Program-made: the position numbers and the translations under genes
Shown here: piece after piece, positions 8,366 through 15,990 of the stretch
Position numbering within the stretch: position 1 is the first letter of the stretch
Layout of the letters: every line of letters begins with the position of its first letter
The notes under the pieces: model-generated
What the model was told of the DNA's origin: nothing
Database searches by the model: none
What the model saw: only the letters and a program-made list of their open reading frames with translations
Assembly (NCBI GenBank): GCA_937902805.1
Contig: CALEMB010000025.1
Coordinates: forward strand, 1-41,445
Direction of reading: 5' to 3'
Length of the DNA: 41,445 nt
Source of the DNA: an uncultured Bacteroidales bacterium
Lineage (GTDB): Bacteria; Bacteroidota; Bacteroidia; Bacteroidales; F082

Positions 8366-9121
8366 TTAACTAGAGAACCAGCACTTGAATTCCGCGACTT
8401 TAGCCTTGCTGACGATAATCTTCTCGGGCACTTCGACATTCAAGTTAATGGCCAACTTGTTGCCAAACCAGATGGAGACATCCTTGATGGCCTCGCGAGA
8501 GACGATAAACTGACGGTTAGCGCGGAAAAACATGACGGGGTCGAGTTGCGCCATCAGGTCGTCAAGGGTGTGGGTCAGGTAGTAGTTCTTATGCTCATGC
8601 GTCACAATCTTCACCGACTTGGCGTCAATGTAGGCGTAGGCAATGTCCTTCGTGGAGAGGGGGACAAGTTTGTCGCGCTCAGGCAGCAGGAAATAGCTTC
8701 TGTATCTCTTCTTCTCGCCCAGCTGCTCCAACAGCCTTTCAATCTTGTCGGCGTTGAAACGGGCACCCGCCAGCGTCTGGAACTTGTTCATGGCGCGTTC
8801 CAAAGCTTCCCTGCTGATGGGCTTCAGCAGATAGTCGAGACTGTTCACCTCGAAAGCCTTTAGGGCAAATTCATCGTATGCCGTAGTGAAAATGACCGGG
8901 CATGTGACGTTGACCTTTTCGAAAATGGCAAACGAGGAGCCGTCGGCCAGATGGATGTCCATAAACATCAGGTCGGGCATGGGGTTGTTTTCCAGCCATT
9001 CCACACTTTCCTCGACAGACTCTAACACATCCACGATTTCGGTGTCGGGGCTGACCTCTCCTATCAACTTCTGAAGAGCCTTCGCAGCCATCATTTCATC
9101 TTCAATAATCAGTGCTTTCAT
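8366..9121 (-). CDS. LytTR-family response regulator
   Basis: This 251-residue DNA-binding transcription factor is the presumed partner of the histidine kinase encoded immediately upstream. Residues 1-120 form a receiver domain with the acidic pair at 7-8 (IIEDE), phospho-acceptor Asp55 (LMFMDIHLADGSS), switch Thr79/Thr80 and conserved Lys100 (DYLLKPIS). Residues about 150-250 are a LytTR domain (KDIAYAYIDAKSVKIVTHEH ... FFRANRQFIVSREAI), which recognises short direct repeats rather than palindromes. It is the last gene of the six-gene MacAB/TolC operon, 5 bases after the kinase gene, so the operon may control itself. I did not find an obvious pair of LytTR repeats upstream of the operon. Confidence 0.95.
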   Translation of the reverse strand: MKALIIEDEMMAAKALQKLIGEVSPDTEIVDVLESVEESVEWLENNPMPDLMFMDIHLADGSSFAIFEKVNVTCPVIFTTAYDEFALKAFEVNSLDYLLKPISREALERAMNKFQTLAGARFNADKIERLLEQLGEKKRYRSYFLLPERDKLVPLSTKDIAYAYIDAKSVKIVTHEHKNYYLTHTLDDLMAQLDPVMFFRANRQFIVSREAIKDVSIWFGNKLAINLNVEVPEKIIVSKAKVAEFKCWFSS

Positions 9122-9126
9122 GGTGA

Positions 9127-10314
9127 TTAGTCGTTTTGTTTCAAAGGCAAAGTTACGCTAAAAATCTTTCCGTCGTTAAAAATTTCAACATTTTCGTTCC
9201 ATTTGATGCGATATCGTTCCGCCAAATTCGCCAATCCGATGCCGGTTCCTTCTTCTTTTCCGATTTTTGGCTGAATTTTATTACTGATTATCAAATGGTT
9301 GTCATCATCTGTCGTTATTTTCACCATCAATGGCTGTCGCGAGGAGATGACATTGTGCTTGATAGCGTTTTCGATTAGTCCCTGAATGGATAGCGGCAGG
9401 ACATAATAGCTGTCGTATTTGTCATGGTCGATGCTATGGTCGAAAAGAAGGTTGTCGCCATAGCGCATCTTCATCATCTGGCAGTAGGAACGCACACATT
9501 CCAACTCTTCGGCAAGAGTCACCACTTCTTCGTTTTTCAAGGTGTAGCGCAACACATTCGACAACTGGTGGACGAAATCGCCAGCCTTGTCACCATCAAC
9601 GTCGATGAGCGATTTCAAGGTGTTCAATGAATTGAAGAGAAAATGGGGATCCATCTGGTTTTCCAAGGCTTCATAACGCGAAGCCAGATTCTCAGCGCGA
9701 AGGGTCTCGTTCTCGACATCGGCCACTTTCTCGCGAAACAGTGCACGCAACAGATACACTGCCATAACAGCTATGGCCATCAGCGAGCAATCGCCCAGAT
9801 AGCCTCTCATAATATATTGGAATGTCGTCCTCGGGGGACCCGGTCTATCAGGGAAGACCTCTAATTGCAACAGCGTACACAAAGTGCTCAACAAAAAGGT
9901 AATCACCAATACACCTATGACAATCACCATCAATTCATCCAGTCTGCGCTTGTAGTTCCTGTCAAAAATCATTTTGCAATACAATATCACCGCAAAGACC
10001 ATGATGAACGTAAGCGGGATGTTCAGCAAGATTTTCTTGTAGAAATACTTCCTGGCCGCCTCCGGCGACTCGAAGAACTCCCTTTCTCTCTCATTGGCGT
10101 TGGTGCGGGCATCGCGAAACTGAATCGCATCGGGGTTGTCATCGTCCTCATCCTCGTCCATTATTTGCTCCTGGTTGTCAAACGTAGGCCTGCTGAAATA
10201 ATGGTTCAAGGTGAACAAAAAGTAATAGGCTGCTGTGACGGCTATCGAAAGAAGAATTATTCTCCTGATGGACAAATATTTGTCTACAATAATATTTGTA
10301 TTGGCCCTATTCAT
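9127..10314 (-). CDS. LytS-type sensor histidine kinase
   Basis: A 395-residue inner-membrane kinase of the His_kinase (PF06580) group. Four transmembrane segments are visible: about 17-36, 94-116, 128-150 and 170-190. The short coiled region is followed by the phospho-acceptor His224 in QMDPHFLFNSLNTL and a HATPase_c domain with N box (QGLIENAIKHNVISS) and G box (GTGIGLANLAERY). Between TM1 and TM2, predicted outside the membrane, is an acidic patch, DEDEDDDNPD near 53-62. It has no PAS or ligand domain, so this loop is the likely sensing surface. It sits 3 bases after the permease gene and 5 bases before the LytTR gene; cotranscription with an export system suggests it senses the exported or effluxed compound or envelope stress. 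That last point is inference. Confidence 0.94.
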   Translation of the reverse strand: MNRANTNIIVDKYLSIRRIILLSIAVTAAYYFLFTLNHYFSRPTFDNQEQIMDEDEDDDNPDAIQFRDARTNANEREREFFESPEAARKYFYKKILLNIPLTFIMVFAVILYCKMIFDRNYKRRLDELMVIVIGVLVITFLLSTLCTLLQLEVFPDRPGPPRTTFQYIMRGYLGDCSLMAIAVMAVYLLRALFREKVADVENETLRAENLASRYEALENQMDPHFLFNSLNTLKSLIDVDGDKAGDFVHQLSNVLRYTLKNEEVVTLAEELECVRSYCQMMKMRYGDNLLFDHSIDHDKYDSYYVLPLSIQGLIENAIKHNVISSRQPLMVKITTDDDNHLIISNKIQPKIGKEEGTGIGLANLAERYRIKWNENVEIFNDGKIFSVTLPLKQND

Positions 10315-10317
10315 AGG

Positions 10318-11538
10318 CTATTCATACCGCAAAGCATTGATCGGGTCTGTGCGCGAGGCCTTCAAGGCGGGGAAGAAGCCCGAAATGAGGCCCAAGACGG
10401 CACACGACACAAAAGCAATCATCATCCACAGCGCATTTATCACAAACGGCAACGACATCGCAAAAGCCACGATATAAGACAACCCAACGCCCAACAGCAG
10501 ACCGATGACACCGCCTATCAGACTCAGGATGATACTCTCGGTGAGGAACTGCATCAAAATGGCGGCGTTCTTGGCACCTATCGACATACGGAGACCGATT
10601 TCCTTGGTGCGCTCCGTCACGGTGACGTACATGATGTTCATAATACCGATGCAGCCCACCAACAGCGAAATCAAGGCGATGGCAACGAGTACGGTGGTTA
10701 TCATCCCCGTCATCGACGACATCATCTCCAACATTTCTTGTTGGGTGCGCACCTCGAAGTCGTCTTCGCCACCTTCTGGAATCTTGTGCGAGGCCCTCAA
10801 AATAGTCTCGATCTCCTCCACGGCGGCCTCGGCCACATTCTCGGAAGCGGCAGAACATACGATCTGTTGGATGAAGTCTTGTCCCAGCATGCGCTTCTGC
10901 ACGGTGCTGTAAGGCATCACCACGAGGTCGTCCTGGTCCATGCCCATGCCGTTCTGTCCCTTTGCCTTCAAAGTTCCAATGACCTTAAACGGCATATTGC
11001 CCACACGGATGGTCTTGCCGATGGGGTCTTCACCGTCGTCGAAGAGGTTTTCCACAATAGTTTGGCCTATCAAGCCGACCTTAGCGTATTTCTTGACATC
11101 TTCTTCGGTAAAATTGACACCCGTAGCGATTTCGTATTTCCTGATTTCGAGGTAATCGGGCGAACCGCCATACACGGTGCCCGACCAGTTCTTGGAACCG
11201 TTCACCAGCTGTCCGCCGCTGTTGACCACGGGGCTGACCATAGTGACGTTCTTGGCATTTTTCGCTATCAGTTCACAGTCGTGCACCTTCAGCGACTGCA
11301 CGTTGCTCGAACCCATACTGACGCCACCACGCCTTTGGTTGGCGCGCATCACCATGATGAGGTTGGTGCCCATGTCAGAGAGCTGATTGGCGGTGCTTTG
11401 TTTCAGTCCCTCGCCCAAGTTGACTACGGCGATGACGGCAGCAATACCGATCACGATGCCGAGCATGGAAAGGGCCGTGCGCGTCTTGTTGCGTAACAGG
11501 GCTTTTGCAGAAATCCTTATGAGGTTCAGTATATCCAT
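10318..11538 (-). CDS. MacB-like ABC transporter permease (MacB_PCD/FtsX)
   Basis: A 406-residue permease of the type VII ABC group, which transmits mechanical motion to a periplasmic domain rather than moving substrate through the membrane. TM1 is near 20-42 (ALSMLGIVIGIAAVIAVVNL), followed by a periplasmic MacB_PCD domain (about 45-270) and three C-terminal TMs in the FtsX domain (VLVAIALISLLVGCIGIMNI onward; TERTKEIGLRMSIGAKN is the coupling region). In E. coli MacB the ATPase is fused at the N terminus; here it is the separate upstream gene. I take the ATG at 11538, two bases after the ATPase stop; a TTG at 11544 would give MTM and a four-base overlap. Confidence 0.95.
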   Translation of the reverse strand: MDILNLIRISAKALLRNKTRTALSMLGIVIGIAAVIAVVNLGEGLKQSTANQLSDMGTNLIMVMRANQRRGGVSMGSSNVQSLKVHDCELIAKNAKNVTMVSPVVNSGGQLVNGSKNWSGTVYGGSPDYLEIRKYEIATGVNFTEEDVKKYAKVGLIGQTIVENLFDDGEDPIGKTIRVGNMPFKVIGTLKAKGQNGMGMDQDDLVVMPYSTVQKRMLGQDFIQQIVCSAASENVAEAAVEEIETILRASHKIPEGGEDDFEVRTQQEMLEMMSSMTGMITTVLVAIALISLLVGCIGIMNIMYVTVTERTKEIGLRMSIGAKNAAILMQFLTESIILSLIGGVIGLLLGVGLSYIVAFAMSLPFVINALWMMIAFVSCAVLGLISGFFPALKASRTDPINALRYE

Positions 11539-11540
11539 GG

Positions 11541-12290
11541 TCAATAATCGTTATCTTTGGGCAGGGCAGCCAAGGCTTCCGCTGCTGATTTGGTCGAGAC
11601 AGGCTCGTCACGGAGGATGTGTCCGTCGCGGAGGAATATAGTTCTACTTGTAAACACCGCAATGTCAGACTCATGCGTTACAAAGGCGATAGTCTTTCCT
11701 TGCTCGTGGAGGCTCTGGAAGAGGCTCATGATTTCGTAAGATGTGCGGGTGTCGAGGTTACCCGTGGCTTCGTCGGCAAGCACGATGACGGGGTCGTTCA
11801 CCAAGGCGCGGGCGATGGCCACACGCTGCTGTTGACCTCCCGAGAGCTGGTTGGGCATGTGTTCCATGCGGTCCTTCAGGCCCACCAATTCCAAGGCATG
11901 TTGTGCCTTCTCACGACGCTCACGATGCGACACGTCGGGGTTATACACCAAAGGCAACTCCACGTTCTCAATGGCAGAGGTACGCGGCAAGAGGTTGTAG
12001 GACTGGAATACGAAACCAATCTTGCGGTTGCGGATGTCCGACAGCTCGTTTTTCGTGCGTTCACGCACCGAGATGCCATCGATGAGGTACTCCCCTGAGG
12101 TAGGCTGGTCGAGGCAGCCAAGAATATTGAGCAAGGTTGACTTACCACTGCCCGACGAGCCCATGATGCTTACGAACTCGCCTTGGTATATCTCGAACGA
12201 CACGCCCTTGAGGGCATGCACTTCCTCACTGCCAACGATGAAAGTCCGCTTGAGGTTCTCGACCTTAATGATGGATTGCAACTCAGCCAT
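11541..12290 (-). CDS. ABC transporter ATPase, MacB/LolD type
   Basis: A 249-residue nucleotide-binding subunit. It has Walker A (GSSGSGKST, 43-51), Q loop (FVFQSYNLLP), signature LSGGQQQRVAIARAL, Walker B (VIVLADEATGNLD) and H loop (FVTHES). The order and the ERTKNELSDIRNRKIGF insert before the Q loop fit the MacB/LolD subfamily, which drives a MacB_PCD permease. It lies between the adaptor gene (9 bases) and permease gene in the operon. Substrate unknown; MacAB-TolC relatives export macrolides, peptides, heme or glycolipids. Confidence 0.96.
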   Translation of the reverse strand: MAELQSIIKVENLKRTFIVGSEEVHALKGVSFEIYQGEFVSIMGSSGSGKSTLLNILGCLDQPTSGEYLIDGISVRERTKNELSDIRNRKIGFVFQSYNLLPRTSAIENVELPLVYNPDVSHRERREKAQHALELVGLKDRMEHMPNQLSGGQQQRVAIARALVNDPVIVLADEATGNLDTRTSYEIMSLFQSLHEQGKTIAFVTHESDIAVFTSRTIFLRDGHILRDEPVSTKSAAEALAALPKDNDY

Positions 12291-12299
12291 AAGAGAATC

Positions 12300-13556
12300 T
12301 TATTTTTTCTGCTGATTATTATTCCTGTTTCTACCTGGAGGGCCTGGCATAAAGGGGTTCTCGCCCTTCTTCACCGCTTTTTCCTTGACGACATATTGTG
12401 CCGACAGCACCACCGAGTCGCCAGCCTGCACTCCCTGCTCGATAATCTTGTAGGCACCGTCGCTCATGCCCGTCTTCACAGAGCGCGGCATCATGTTGTC
12501 GCCTTTCTTCACCCATACCATCGTAGGATTTGACGAAGGCATCTGGTCAGGCTGCATCTGCGGACGTTCGCCTTGGGGAGGTTCCGGCATCTGGCCTTCG
12601 GGTTTCTCAGGCTTGCGCATGGCTTTCAGCACCTGTTCGTCGGGCGTGAAGTTGAAAGCCTCGGCAGGCACGGCCAAGCCCGTCTGTTCCTCTGTGACGA
12701 TGGTCACGCTGGCCGTCATACCAGGGAAGAGCTTCTGGTCGGGGTTGGGTGCATCAATAATGACAGTATAGGTCACCACGTTGCTTGTGGTGATAGGTTT
12801 CATGCGGATTTGGCTCACCGTGCCCTCGAAGCTGTCTTCCATGTAGGCATCCACGGTGAAGGTCACCTTCTGCCCCACTTTCACCTGCCCGATGTCGGCC
12901 TCGTCAACATCGGCTTCCACCTGCATCTTGGTGAGGTCGTTGGCAAGGGTAAACAGCGTCGGCGTGCTGAACGAAGCGGCCACGGTTTGACCCACCTCCA
13001 CAGCGCGGTCGAGGACGATGCCATCGATGGGCGAATAAATTTCGGCGTAGGCCAAATCAACCAAAGCCTGATCGTAGGAAGCCTGCGCGTTCTTCTTACT
13101 CATCTGCGCCTGCGTATAGCTGTTCTGCGCATCCTGATAGGCGGCCAACGTGGCGGCTTTAGCCTCATAAAGTTGCTTGGTGCGCTCATAGGTAAGCCTG
13201 GAATAGTTGAGCTGGCTCTCGGCTGAGGTGAGACTTGCCTTGGCGCGACTCACGCTCTGGTTGAGGGTCTGCTTGTCCAACTCGGCCAGCAGGTCACCTT
13301 TCTTCACCACGTCGTTGAAGTCGACGTAAATCTTTTCCACCTTACCTGACACTTGCGTACCGACTTCAACGGTCTCCACTGGTTCGATGGTGCCTGTAGC
13401 GGTAACGGTGTTCTCCACGGTGTACTCTCCGACCACATGGGTACGGATGACAAGCTCCTTGTTAGCCGACTTCGTTGCCTTTACGATACAACTCACGGCG
13501 ATGACGAGGACAAGAAGGCCCAAAATAATCAGCCATATTTTCGTTTTCTTTTTCAT
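12300..13556 (-). CDS. MacA-like periplasmic adaptor subunit
   Basis: A 418-residue HlyD/RND-type adaptor for the MacB-like transporter. An N-terminal membrane anchor (about 7-28) is followed by a lipoyl half (TVEVGTQVSGKVEKIYVDFN), an alpha-hairpin (about 97-165), a second lipoyl half (YSPIDGIVLDRAVEVGQTV), a beta-barrel and a membrane-proximal domain. Oddities: a Pro/Met/Gln-rich insert at 314-343 (for example GQMPEPPQGERPQMQPDQMP) interrupts the membrane-proximal region, and the C terminus ends in a Pro/Asn/Arg-rich tail. MacA adaptors normally lack the insert as I recall them, though similar low-complexity inserts occur in Bacteroidetes homologues. First gene after the channel gene, separated by a heptad repeat. 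Confidence 0.94.
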   Translation of the reverse strand: MKKKTKIWLIILGLLVLVIAVSCIVKATKSANKELVIRTHVVGEYTVENTVTATGTIEPVETVEVGTQVSGKVEKIYVDFNDVVKKGDLLAELDKQTLNQSVSRAKASLTSAESQLNYSRLTYERTKQLYEAKAATLAAYQDAQNSYTQAQMSKKNAQASYDQALVDLAYAEIYSPIDGIVLDRAVEVGQTVAASFSTPTLFTLANDLTKMQVEADVDEADIGQVKVGQKVTFTVDAYMEDSFEGTVSQIRMKPITTSNVVTYTVIIDAPNPDQKLFPGMTASVTIVTEEQTGLAVPAEAFNFTPDEQVLKAMRKPEKPEGQMPEPPQGERPQMQPDQMPSSNPTMVWVKKGDNMMPRSVKTGMSDGAYKIIEQGVQAGDSVVLSAQYVVKEKAVKKGENPFMPGPPGRNRNNNQQKK

Positions 13557-13615
13557 ATCTTAAGATTTCAAGATTTCTAATTCCAAGATTTCAAAATTCA
13601 TTCCACATTCTGAAT
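13557..13615. repeat. Heptanucleotide degenerate repeat, AAGATTT/GAATTCC type
   Basis: The spacer between the channel and adaptor genes reads in 7-base units (TAAGATT, TCAAGAT, TTCTAAT, TCCAAGA, TTTCAAA, ATTCATT, CCACATT, CTGAATT). Its right half resembles, in reverse complement, the GAATGCG heptads found inside the gene at 38054-41278. Confidence 0.6.
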
Positions 13616-14920
13616 TCACAACGTAATCGGTTTGCCCATATAGACATCCAAAATCTTACGTTTCATCACCAGGGAATATTTGTTCTGAATGTAGGTGTTC
13701 AACGCGTTCAAATAATTGTTCTGCTGCTGCAGCAATTCCACCGTGGTAATGCTCCCGTACTGGAATTGGATATTATAGGCATTAAAACTCTTGTTGTAGG
13801 CGTTTTCCCTGGCCTGTGAGACCTTGTAGGCGTTGTAGGCGGTAATCACATTACGGTAGGCCTGTGCGACCGTCTGGCGTACCACAAGAACCTCCTGCTC
13901 GTAATCCAGATGGGCCTGTTCGAGAGCGATGCGGCTTTTCTTCACGTTGGCCCTGGTTTGTCCACGGCTGTAAATCGGGATGCTCATCGACACACCCACT
14001 GACTCGGTCGGCTTGCCATACCACTGTGTGTTACCTTGGCTGTCGTAAGATAGCACGCCCATGCCCACGTTGGCGTTGGCGGAGATGGAAGGGAAATAGT
14101 TACCTCGTGCTAGGTCAACGCTCTTCTCGGCCAAGCGAATGTCGTAGTCGCTCATGCGCAGGTCGGGCATATATTCCACAGCTTGGTTGATGGCCTCTTC
14201 TTCCGTGGGAAGGGTCTCCATCATGCCGTCAAGGTTTTCGGCGTCGGGCGAGATGATGTCGAGGGCAGCCGTCGGGTCCATGGACAGCAGCACCTTCATG
14301 TCGAGTAGTTCCTGACCAATGCTGATTCTTGTGTCGAGAATGTTGTTCGAGTCGCTGAGGTACTGGGCTTCGAGGAGCAGTAAGTCGCTCTCGAGGATGG
14401 AGCCCACCTGATACCTCGCGCGACCTTGTTTCACTTGCTCACGACTGGTATTGAGCACTTCCTGTTGGTAATTCAGCTTTTCCTGGTTGCCGATAATGGA
14501 GAGGAAACTTTGCAAAATCTGCACGGCCAACTGGTTGTCGTAACGCTCCAGCTGTACACCGTTGCGTTCCACGTTGAGGCGGTTCTGCTCGATGGTGTTG
14601 TTGATGTTGCCACCTTGGAAAATCGTCACCGACGATCCTACGCCCACGTTGCCCGTGGTGGACCATCCGTTGGCATTGTTTGAGAAATTCTGTCCCACAG
14701 AAGCACTGACATTGGGCAGACGTTGTTGCTTCGACTGCTCATAAGTCGTCTCCAGCGACTGGTGCGACAACTCCATCGACTTGCGCTCATTGTTGTTGGA
14801 AAAGGCATAGAGCAGGCAGTCCTCCAAGGTGAAACGGTAGGTGCTACTTTCTTGTGCCCAAACCTGGGCAACCATAAGCAGCGAAAATGCCAATATTATA
14901 ACGCGTTTTGTCATATTCAT
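13616..14920 (-). CDS. TolC-family outer-membrane efflux channel of the MacAB-like system
   Basis: A 434-residue outer-membrane factor and first gene of a six-gene operon with adaptor, ATPase, permease, kinase and regulator. The signal peptide ends near AQVWAQE, without a lipobox, so this channel is not lipidated, unlike the OprM-type channel at 1249-2598. Two OEP repeats are visible; VEYMPDLRMSDYDIRLAEKS is the repeat-1/2 junction equivalent to the ARPD motif. The frame extends upstream to an ATG at 14950, but that start would place eleven or more hydrophobic/aromatic residues before the signal peptide; ATGs at 14920 and 14914 fit better. Two -7-like boxes (TAATTTTG) lie at 14992-14985 and 14942-14935. 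Confidence 0.92.
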   Translation of the reverse strand: MNMTKRVIILAFSLLMVAQVWAQESSTYRFTLEDCLLYAFSNNNERKSMELSHQSLETTYEQSKQQRLPNVSASVGQNFSNNANGWSTTGNVGVGSSVTIFQGGNINNTIEQNRLNVERNGVQLERYDNQLAVQILQSFLSIIGNQEKLNYQQEVLNTSREQVKQGRARYQVGSILESDLLLLEAQYLSDSNNILDTRISIGQELLDMKVLLSMDPTAALDIISPDAENLDGMMETLPTEEEAINQAVEYMPDLRMSDYDIRLAEKSVDLARGNYFPSISANANVGMGVLSYDSQGNTQWYGKPTESVGVSMSIPIYSRGQTRANVKKSRIALEQAHLDYEQEVLVVRQTVAQAYRNVITAYNAYKVSQARENAYNKSFNAYNIQFQYGSITTVELLQQQNNYLNALNTYIQNKYSLVMKRKILDVYMGKPITL

Positions 14921-14984
14921 GCTAAAAAGGAATACAAAATTAAACCACATCGTTTTTTCAAGGACTTTTTATTATATGGAATGG

Positions 14985-14992
14985 CAAAATTA
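14985..14992 (-). promoter_or_regulatory. Candidate -7 box for the TolC/MacAB/LytST operon
   Basis: The minus strand reads TAATTTTG, with a second identical octamer at 14942-14935. Neither has a good -33 box at 19 bases, so which is used is undecided. Confidence 0.35.
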
Positions 14993-15066
14993 TGAAATAA
15001 ATCAAAAGAAAACCAGATTAAAACCAAAAACACTATAATTGCTGAAAGATATTTTTTCCCAAAGGG

Positions 15067-15097
15067 CTTGTCTTCGTTCAATTAATTCGTACATTTG
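15067..15097 (+). promoter_or_regulatory. Promoter of the aquaporin gene
   Basis: CTTG (15067-15070) and TACATTTG (15090-15097) are separated by 19 bases, a good match to the Bacteroidetes consensus TTTG-N19-TAnnTTTG. The leader of about 80 bases contains a 6-bp hairpin (ACCTTG/CAAGGT, 15118-15134). Confidence 0.7.
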
Positions 15098-15182
15098 CAG
15101 TGTCACATAGGGTTAAGACCTTGTGCGGCAAGGTTTGGAAACAATGTAACAACTTAATAATCAATTAAAAAATTTAAGCGTT

Positions 15183-15917
15183 ATGAAAACATGTAACAAG
15201 TTTTTCGCCGAATTGTTCGGCACGTTCGTTTTGGTTTTCGGTGGCTGTGGTACCGCTTTGTTTGGCCATGTTGGATTCTTAGGCGTCGCTATCGCCTTCG
15301 GTCTCACTGTGGTCGCCATGGCTTATGGCATCGGTCACATTTCGGGTGCCCACCTGAATCCCGCAGTCAGCTTTGGCGTCTTCGTTAACGGCCGCATGAG
15401 TTTCAAGGAAATGCTCACTTATTGGGCTGCCCAGTTTATCGGCGGCATCATCGCTGGTGCCTTGCTCCTTGTGATTTGGAAAGCCACAGGCGATAGCGCC
15501 ACGGGTGTCTTCGCTGCCAACGGCTATGGCGAAATGTTCCAGAAGGCTTGCGGCGGTCCCGAAACGGGCTACCAAGTCATCTCGACTGGTGGTGCCTTCC
15601 TCGTTGAGGCCCTGCTGACCTTCGTGTTCTTGATGGTTATCCTCGGTGTCACTGACAGCAGCCACGCCAACGGCAAGTTTGGCGGTCTGGCCATCGGTCT
15701 CACCTTGGTGCTCATCCACCTCATCAGCATCCCGCTGACCAACACCTCCGTCAACCCCGCTCGTTCGCTTGGCGTCGCCCTGTTCTCCAACTGCGAATAC
15801 TGGAGCGCCATGGGGCAGGTGTGGCTCTTCATCGTGGCCCCGCTGGTAGGTGCTTGCCTCGCTGGCCTTTGCTACAAGTGCCTCAGCGGCTGCTGCAAGA
15901 ATTGCAAAAAGGATTAA
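15183..15917 (+). CDS. aqpZ: Aquaporin Z-like water channel (MIP family)
   Basis: A 244-residue inner-membrane tetrameric water channel. Six TM segments and the two half-helix motifs are clear: SGAHLNPAVSFG (near 54-65) and NTSVNPARSLG (near 183-193). The Arg after the second NPA and the narrow-filter context (GHISGAHLNPAVSFG) fit the AqpZ group rather than the glycerol facilitator GlpF. Oddity: the C-terminal segment is Cys-rich (six Cys in the last 22 residues, ending CLSGCCKNCKKD), which AqpZ normally lacks. It has its own promoter and ends 10 bases before a strong terminator, so it is a single-gene unit. Confidence 0.95.
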   Translation: MKTCNKFFAELFGTFVLVFGGCGTALFGHVGFLGVAIAFGLTVVAMAYGIGHISGAHLNPAVSFGVFVNGRMSFKEMLTYWAAQFIGGIIAGALLLVIWKATGDSATGVFAANGYGEMFQKACGGPETGYQVISTGGAFLVEALLTFVFLMVILGVTDSSHANGKFGGLAIGLTLVLIHLISIPLTNTSVNPARSLGVALFSNCEYWSAMGQVWLFIVAPLVGACLAGLCYKCLSGCCKNCKKD

Positions 15918-15926
15918 TCTTATCTA

Positions 15927-15986
15927 AAAAGATTCCCTTTCAGGGAATGGAGATTGCCATTCCCCGAAAGGGAATCTTTGTTTTTG
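15927..15986 (+). terminator. Strong rho-independent terminator after the aquaporin gene
   Basis: A 23-bp stem with one mismatch (AAAGATTCCCTTTC... pairing with ...GAAAGGGAATCTTT, loop AGATTG) is followed by G and five Ts at 15981-15985. It ends only five bases before the hemW start codon. Confidence 0.9.
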
Positions 15987-15990
15987 CCTC

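Noticed and set aside
10318..10858. Reading frames in alternative phases over the MacB permease (and similar long antisense frames over the RND pump, adaptor and PpiD genes)
   Set aside because: They are out-of-phase shadows with basic or His/Arg-rich composition, no domain signatures, and lie entirely within well-identified genes.
15118..15134. Riboswitch in the aquaporin leader
   Set aside because: Only a single 6-bp hairpin is visible in an 80-base leader; no known aptamer core can be recognised.
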